Assembly (NCBI GenBank): GCA_012744395.1
Contig: JAAYCB010000476.1
Location: 1 to 40,157 of the forward strand
Direction: 5' to 3'
Length of the DNA: 40,157 bases
Source of the DNA: Pirellulaceae bacterium
GTDB taxonomy: Bacteria; Planctomycetota; Planctomycetia; Pirellulales; Thermoguttaceae
Part shown: in pieces, positions 35,342 to 40,157 of the stretch
Position numbering within the stretch: the first letter of the stretch is position 1
Layout: the number at the start of each line of letters is the position of its first letter
Position numbers and translations under genes: made by a program
The notes under the pieces: model-generated
Seen by the model: the letters and a program-made list of their open reading frames with translations, nothing else
Databases searched by the model: none
Told to the model about the DNA's origin: nothing

Positions 35342-35367
35342 CGTTCCCAAGCTGGAGCTTGGGAACG
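35342..35367. repeat. Dispersed 26-base palindrome, perfect copy B
   Basis: Identical to the copy at 35283-35308, including the flank AACGAGGTG. It is followed at 35381-35396 by a 16-base sequence shared (inverted) with 18322-18337, then the DUF58 start codon at 35406. Confidence 0.9.
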
Positions 35368-35405
35368 AGGTGAAGAACTGGACCCCGAACCCTGAAACCT
35401 TCTTC

Positions 35406-36299
35406 ATGTCGACCGCCGAAAAGTATCTCAAGCCGGAAGTCATCCAGCAGATCAAGCGGCTCGACTTGCGCGCGCAGTTCATCGTCAAGGGGTTTTTGCA
35501 GGGGCTGCACGCCAGCCCGTTCCACGGGTTTTCGGTCGAGTTCAGCGAGCATCGCAAGTACACCCCCGGCGACGATCCCAAGGACATCGACTGGCTGATC
35601 TACGCCAAGACCGACAAGTACTACGTCAAGAAGTTCGAGGCGGAGACGAACATCACCGGCTACCTGGTGATGGACCTGAGCCGCTCGATGGGCTACACGT
35701 ACCGCCAGGAGTTGACGAAATTCGACTACAGCATCTGCCTGGCCGCCGCGCTCTGCTACCTGATGATCCACCAGCAGGACCCGGTCGGACTGCTGACTTT
35801 CGACGAGAAGATCCGCAACAGCCTGGCCCCGAAGTCGCGGCGCGGGCAGCTTGGCGACGTCCTCTCGCTGCTGGCGAATCTGAAGCCGGAGGGCAAGACC
35901 GACGTGGCCGCCAGCCTGAACCAGGTGGCGGCCATGCTCCGGCACGCCAGCCTGGTGATGATCTTTTCCGATCTGCTGGCCGATCCGGAACCGATCCTCC
36001 AAGCGCTCTACAGGCTCCGGCACGGCGGGCACGACGTGATCTTGTTTCACGTGCTCGATGAGGCCGAGACGAACTTCCCGTTTGGCGGCATGGTCGACCT
36101 GGAGGACCCCGAGACGAGCCAGCGGCTCCAGATCGACGCGGACGCCTTCCGCCGCGATTACCTTGACCAGGTGGAGGCGTTTCGCAAGACCTACCAGCGC
36201 GAGTCCGCCCAGTCGGGCGTCGACTACGTGCCCCTCGATACGAGCATGCCCTTCGACCGCGCGCTGACGGGGTACCTGGCGAGGAGGAAAGGGCGATGA
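35406..36299 (+). CDS. DUF58 domain protein (second copy)
   Basis: 297 residues from ATG 35406; a GTG 36 bases upstream lies inside the repeat and is unlikely. The DUF58 hallmark is at residues 52-63 (YTPGDDPKDIDW), with a MIDAS-like motif Asp90, Ser92 and Ser94 (VMDLSRSMG). It lacks the Arg-rich insertion of the other copy. The stop overlaps the next start in ATGA (36296-36299), so the two are coupled. The 174-base gap to moxR is filled by the palindromes, and no clear ribosome-binding site is visible. Cytoplasmic partner of the MoxR ATPase by family precedent. Confidence 0.92.
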   Translation: MSTAEKYLKPEVIQQIKRLDLRAQFIVKGFLQGLHASPFHGFSVEFSEHRKYTPGDDPKDIDWLIYAKTDKYYVKKFEAETNITGYLVMDLSRSMGYTYRQELTKFDYSICLAAALCYLMIHQQDPVGLLTFDEKIRNSLAPKSRRGQLGDVLSLLANLKPEGKTDVAASLNQVAAMLRHASLVMIFSDLLADPEPILQALYRLRHGGHDVILFHVLDEAETNFPFGGMVDLEDPETSQRLQIDADAFRRDYLDQVEAFRKTYQRESAQSGVDYVPLDTSMPFDRALTGYLARRKGR

Positions 36300-38446
36300 C
36301 CTTCCTCAACGCCTCGCTCCTCTTCGGATCCGCGCTGGTCGCCCTGCCGATCGTGCTGCATTTGATCATGCGGCGGCGGCCGCGGCATCTGGAGTTTCCG
36401 GCGTTGCGGTTTGTCGCCCAGCGGCAGGAGACGAACCAGCGGCGTTTGCGGCTGCGTCACCTGCTGCTGCTGGCTCTGCGGGTGGGGGCGATTCTGCTGC
36501 TGGCCGCGGCGCTGGCCCGGCCGAGCGTGAAGTTCTCCGGGTCGCTCGGCAGCCAGAAAGCGCCGGTTGCCGCCGCGCTGGTGTTCGACACGTCGATGCG
36601 GATGGAGTATGTACACGAGAACCGGTCGCGGCTGGACGCGGCGAAGGATTTCGGCCTCTGGCTGATCGGGCAATTGCCGGCCGAGAGCGAGATTGCCGTG
36701 CTCGACGCGCGGCGGGGGCCCGCCAGCTTCCAGGCCCATCGCGGCGCCGCGCGGCACCGCATCGAGCAACTGGCCCCATCGGCCACCGCCGAGCCGATGA
36801 CGGCCGTTTTGGAGAAGGCGGTTCAACTGCTGGCGACGAGCAAGCTCGCCGGCCGGGAGCTGTATATTCTGACCGATCTGGCGCGGGTCGCCTGGCCCGT
36901 GGAGGCTGCCGCCGCGGTTCAGAACCTGCTGGCGAGCCATGCGGAGATCGGCCTGTACGTGATCGACGTTGGCGTGGAGGCCCCGACGAACACGAGCCTG
37001 GGCCAATTGCGGCTTTCAGCCCAGGTGCTCTCCGATCGCAGCCCGCTCTCGATCAGCACCGAGGTGCGCCGCGCCGGCGGGCCGGAGCGGAGCAAGGTGG
37101 CCCTGTACCTGCTCGAGGGCGGCCCGACCAGGCAGGGCGGATCCGGCCCGCGAAAGCGGATGGAGCAGATCGTTGCGCTGGACGGCGGCCAGTCGCGGTC
37201 GGTCGACTTCAAGATTGAGGGCCTCGGCGTGGGGGGCCACCAGGGCTATGTGGAGATCGCTGGCGACGACGCCTTGGCGTGCGACAACCGGCGCTGGTTT
37301 TCCGTCGAAGTGAACGAGGCCTGGCAGGTCCTCGTCGTGGCGGCCGCACCGGCGGAGCTTCACGGGCTGTTTCTGACATCCGCGTTGGCGCCGGCCGGTT
37401 TCCGGCGCGAGGGGCGTGCGCGGTTCGACTGCAAGCTGATCGAATACGACGGCCTGGCGCAGGAAAAGCTCGAAGACTACGCGGCGATCTGGCTGCTCGA
37501 CCCGCCGGGATTGGAGCCGGCGACTTGGACCCGCCTGGAGGACTACGTGCGGCAGGGACGCGGGCTTGCAGTCTGCCTCGGGCGGGGCGCTAAGCCGCTG
37601 GACGCGTTTCGCACGTCGGCCGCCCAGGCGGTCTTGCCGGCCGTGCCGGTTCGCCAGGCGCGAGCCCCCCGAGGCGACGTCCACCTTGCCCCGGAAACGT
37701 CGCAGCACCCGATTCTGGGTGAATTTCGCAAGTTCGAGCAGACGGTCCCCTGGCCGTTCCATCCCGTGTTCCGCTACTGGCAGCTGAAAGATCGGAACGA
37801 GCAGGTGAGCACGGTTGTCGCGTTGAGCGACGGGGAGCCGGCCCTGCTCGAGCGATCGGTTGGCGCGGGGCGGGTCCTCGTGATGACCACGCCGATCTCC
37901 GACCCGCTCGACGGCGAGCCCTGGAACCTGCTGCCCGCGGGCGAGGCGTGGCCGTTTGTAATCCTCGTCAACGGGATGGCTTCGTACCTGGTCGGGAGCC
38001 TCGACGAGCAGCTCAATTACTTCGCCGGGCAGACCGCCGTCTTGCGCCTCGGTCCCCACGACGAGCACCGCTCGTACGCGATGACGGCGCCGGGCGACTT
38101 CGAGGTCCGGCTGACGCCCGACCTGGCGGACCGGGCGCTGGTGATCACGGCGACCGAGGCGATCGGCAACTACCGGGTGCTGGCCGGCGGCGCCGCGGAT
38201 CGCTTCGACCGGCCGTTCAGTGTGAATCTGCCGCCGGAGCAGACCGAGCTTGTGCGGGCGGACCGCGAGCACCTGGCGAAGGTCTTCGGCGATGCGGCGT
38301 TTCAGGTCGCCCGCCAGCGCGGCGAGTTGGAAGGGAACGTCAACCGGGGCCGGGTGGGCCGGGAGTTGTTTCCGCTGCTGATCCTGCTGGTGGCGATGGT
38401 GCTGGCGGCGGAACATCTTTTGGCAAACCGTTTTTACCGCGAATAG
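36296..38446 (+). CDS. BatA N-domain protein with degenerate VWA and C-terminal membrane span
   Basis: 716 residues. Residues 1-76 are the BatA/aerotolerance N-terminal region: two spans around the basic loop MRRRPRHLEFPALRFV and RLRLRHLLLLALRVG. A VWA-like domain follows, but its MIDAS is degenerate: Asp98 and Ser100 are present, but the third position is Arg102 (FDTSMRM). A beta-rich region (about 240-360) and a GATase-like Rossmann part (about 360-520, with YAAIWLLDPPGL and VRQGRGLAVCLG) lead to a last span at about 690-708 (LFPLLILLVAMVLAAEHLL). I infer an inner-membrane protein with a large soluble domain, working with the MoxR/DUF58 pair. The start overlaps the DUF58 stop. Confidence 0.85.
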   Translation: MTFLNASLLFGSALVALPIVLHLIMRRRPRHLEFPALRFVAQRQETNQRRLRLRHLLLLALRVGAILLLAAALARPSVKFSGSLGSQKAPVAAALVFDTSMRMEYVHENRSRLDAAKDFGLWLIGQLPAESEIAVLDARRGPASFQAHRGAARHRIEQLAPSATAEPMTAVLEKAVQLLATSKLAGRELYILTDLARVAWPVEAAAAVQNLLASHAEIGLYVIDVGVEAPTNTSLGQLRLSAQVLSDRSPLSISTEVRRAGGPERSKVALYLLEGGPTRQGGSGPRKRMEQIVALDGGQSRSVDFKIEGLGVGGHQGYVEIAGDDALACDNRRWFSVEVNEAWQVLVVAAAPAELHGLFLTSALAPAGFRREGRARFDCKLIEYDGLAQEKLEDYAAIWLLDPPGLEPATWTRLEDYVRQGRGLAVCLGRGAKPLDAFRTSAAQAVLPAVPVRQARAPRGDVHLAPETSQHPILGEFRKFEQTVPWPFHPVFRYWQLKDRNEQVSTVVALSDGEPALLERSVGAGRVLVMTTPISDPLDGEPWNLLPAGEAWPFVILVNGMASYLVGSLDEQLNYFAGQTAVLRLGPHDEHRSYAMTAPGDFEVRLTPDLADRALVITATEAIGNYRVLAGGAADRFDRPFSVNLPPEQTELVRADREHLAKVFGDAAFQVARQRGELEGNVNRGRVGRELFPLLILLVAMVLAAEHLLANRFYRE

Positions 38447-38458
38447 TCCGGCAGGCCG

Positions 38459-40157
38459 ATGGTGCGACTCTACTTCTACCCAGTCGGAGGCAGCGTTTAC
38501 GTGCTGATCGCCGTTGCGCTTCTGCTCGTGGGTCTGCTGGCGGTCGGGCCGGGCGCGCGGCGGGCGAGTCGCCGCCGGCGGCGGATTCTGGCGGCGCTCC
38601 GCGGGGCGGCCTTCCTGGTCGTGCTGTTTGCCATGCTGCGGCCGACGATCGTCTACACGCAGACGAAGCCGCTGGCCGCTTCGATCCTGCTGTTGGCCGA
38701 CCTCTCGCGGAGCATGACGGTCCCCGACGAGGTGAGCGGCATGACGCGCTACGAAACGCTGCGGCGAGCGCTGGAGGACTCGAGCGGCGTGCTGAGGCGG
38801 TTGGGCGAGCGGTTCAACGTCAAGGCTTACGGCTTCGACCGCGACGCGCGCCGGCTGGAGGTGGCCGACGGGCGGGTGGCCCTGCCCGAAAAACCGGAGG
38901 GACAGGCGACCGCGATCGGCCGCTCGCTCGACACAGTCTTGCGGCAGGAGGCGGGCGAGCGGCTGCTGGGCGTCTTCCTGCTCAGCGACGGGGCGCAGCG
39001 GGCCCTCTCGCCCGACGACCTCTTGCCGCAGCAGGCCGCCGCGCAGCTGCGCAGCCGCGGCGATCGGCTCTGGACGCTGCGGCTCGGCAAATCCGTCGGG
39101 CTGGGCCAGGCGCGCGACCTGGCCGTCAAGGACCTGCTGGCCAACGATCGGGTCTTCGTCAACAACGAGCTGACGGTCCGCGGGCGGGTGCGGATGGACG
39201 GGTTCGTGGAGCGGCCGGCGTCGGTCCGCCTCCTCTTCGAATCGGCGCCCGAGCGGCTCGAACCGGTGGCCGTCCAGACCGTGACGGCGAAGACGGACGG
39301 CGAGGAGGTCCCCTTCGAGTTCCTCTACGCTCCGGCCACGCCCGGCGAACGCAAGTTGACCGTGGAGGTTGTCGAGCAGCCGGGAGAGCTGGTGACGACC
39401 AACAACCGTGTAAGCACGTTCGTCAACGTGCTCAAGGGCGGGTTGCGGGTCCTGTATTTGGAGGGTTTCCCGCCGCGCGTGGAGCAGAACTTTCTCCGCC
39501 GCGCGCTCGACGCCTCGCCCGATATCAACGTCGACACGTTCACGATCGACCGGCGGCGGCCGGAAACGCGGCCCGCGGACCTTGGCGAGCGGCTCCAGCC
39601 GGGCCGCTACGAGGCGTATATCCTCGGCGATCTGGACAGTTCGGCCTTCGAGGCGGGCGAGCTGCAAAACCTGGCCGACACGGTCTCGCGCGGGGCGGGG
39701 CTGATCATGCTCGGCGGCTGGCACAGTTTCGGGGCGGGCGGCTACGCCGACACGCCGCTGGCCGACGTCCTGCCGGTGAGGATGAATCGCCTCGAGCGCC
39801 AGGCGCTCGACTCGCCGCCGCGAACCGACCTGCACCTGGAAGGGCCGGTCCGGATGACCCCGACGGAGATCAACCTGGGACATTTCACGATGCTCCTGGG
39901 CGCCAGTCCCCAAGAGAACCGCAAGGTCTGGCAGGAACTGCCGCCGCTGGAAGGGGCGAACAAGTTTTTCGGCATGAAACCGCTGGCGTCCGTGCTCGCC
40001 GAGAGCGGGAAGAAGGAGCCGCTCCTGGTTGCCCACCTGTTTGGCGGCGGCCGCGTGATGGGTTTTGCGGGCGACTCGACGTGGCGCTGGCAGATGCAGG
40101 GGTTTGGCAACGCGCACAAGCGATTCTGGCGGCAGGTGGTGCTTTGGCTCGCGCGAA
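38459..40157 (+). CDS. VWA plus GATase-like membrane protein (3'-truncated by window end)
   Basis: ATG 38459, 12 bases after the previous stop; 566 residues are visible with no stop. Two N-terminal spans (about 12-30 and 47-62) lead to a VWA domain with an intact MIDAS: Asp81, Ser83 and Ser85 (ADLSRSM), then FLLSDGAQR. Next comes an Ig-like segment (VNNELTVRGRVRMDGFV). A glutamine-amidotransferase-like Rossmann domain follows (VLYLEGFPPRVEQNFLRRAL; AGLIMLGGWHSFGAGGY; ending GGGRVMGFAGDSTWRWQ). There is no nucleophilic Cys in that GGWHSFG turn, so it is probably not an active amidotransferase. This is the common last member of planctomycete moxR-DUF58-BatA clusters. The end is outside the window. 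Confidence 0.88.
   Translation, partial: MVRLYFYPVGGSVYVLIAVALLLVGLLAVGPGARRASRRRRRILAALRGAAFLVVLFAMLRPTIVYTQTKPLAASILLLADLSRSMTVPDEVSGMTRYETLRRALEDSSGVLRRLGERFNVKAYGFDRDARRLEVADGRVALPEKPEGQATAIGRSLDTVLRQEAGERLLGVFLLSDGAQRALSPDDLLPQQAAAQLRSRGDRLWTLRLGKSVGLGQARDLAVKDLLANDRVFVNNELTVRGRVRMDGFVERPASVRLLFESAPERLEPVAVQTVTAKTDGEEVPFEFLYAPATPGERKLTVEVVEQPGELVTTNNRVSTFVNVLKGGLRVLYLEGFPPRVEQNFLRRALDASPDINVDTFTIDRRRPETRPADLGERLQPGRYEAYILGDLDSSAFEAGELQNLADTVSRGAGLIMLGGWHSFGAGGYADTPLADVLPVRMNRLERQALDSPPRTDLHLEGPVRMTPTEINLGHFTMLLGASPQENRKVWQELPPLEGANKFFGMKPLASVLAESGKKEPLLVAHLFGGGRVMGFAGDSTWRWQMQGFGNAHKRFWRQVVLWLAR

Noticed and set aside
35370..35405. Upstream GTG start for the second DUF58 gene
   Set aside because: It begins inside the dispersed repeat; ATG 35406 gives the normal DUF58 N-terminus.

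Overview
The window is GC-rich, tightly packed bacterial chromosome that most resembles a planctomycete (Planctomycetota, Pirellulales-like). This is inferred from four things: a secreted tandem Ig/cadherin-like plus dockerin protein at the left edge; two separate MoxR/DUF58/VWA (Bat-type) clusters; a prenyltransferase-repeat plus DUF4159 protein; and dispersed intergenic palindromes of the 'GTTCCCAAGC...GCTTGGGAAC' kind. No rRNA, tRNA, CRISPR, phage or insertion sequence was seen, so this reads as core or near-core chromosome.

Layout. 1-5.9 kb (+): end of a dockerin protein, a secreted BON-domain protein, an orphan MalK/UgpC-type ABC ATPase and a large exported protein with a six-hairpin-like catalytic half. 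5.9-9.7 kb: a small lipoprotein (-), then L-rhamnose isomerase and an NCS1/cytosine-permease-like transporter (+). 9.7-10.1 kb (-): thioredoxin. 10.4-22.6 kb (-): a seven-gene run read moxR, DUF58, DUF4381/BatD-like, BatA-type VWA, a BatB-BatC fusion, a BatD-BatE fusion, then glpD. 23.0-26.2 kb (-): ATC-hydrolase-like protein, CoA-disulfide-reductase/rhodanese and an SDR epimerase. 26.3-30.2 kb (-): an atypical diacylglycerol-kinase-family protein, a repeat-rich spacer, and an LptD-like outer-membrane protein with a strong promoter. 30.2-33.9 kb (-): a GT-C-like membrane glycosyltransferase overlapping the DUF4159 protein gene. 34.2-40.2 kb (+), divergent from it: a second moxR, a second DUF58, a BatA-type protein and a VWA/GATase-like protein that runs off the end.

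Function. MoxR AAA+ ATPases work with VWA-domain proteins, and here there are two complete, diverged sets about 12 kb apart. The first carries the full BatA-E type set, but with B+C and D+E joined into single reading frames. The D+E joint still has a ribosome-binding site, an ATG and a signal peptide in the middle. The other genes concern the cell envelope (LptD, BON, DgkA-like, GT-C), sugar use (RhaA, permease, six-hairpin protein) and thiol redox (thioredoxin, CoADR, ATC hydrolase-like).

Most notable signals: the two Bat fusions; a composite dispersed repeat placed just before the start codons of one gene in each Bat cluster; a spacer built from three kinds of short tandem repeat; and an lptD frame whose signal peptide begins upstream of any usual start codon. 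All functions are read from sequence patterns; no database search was run.
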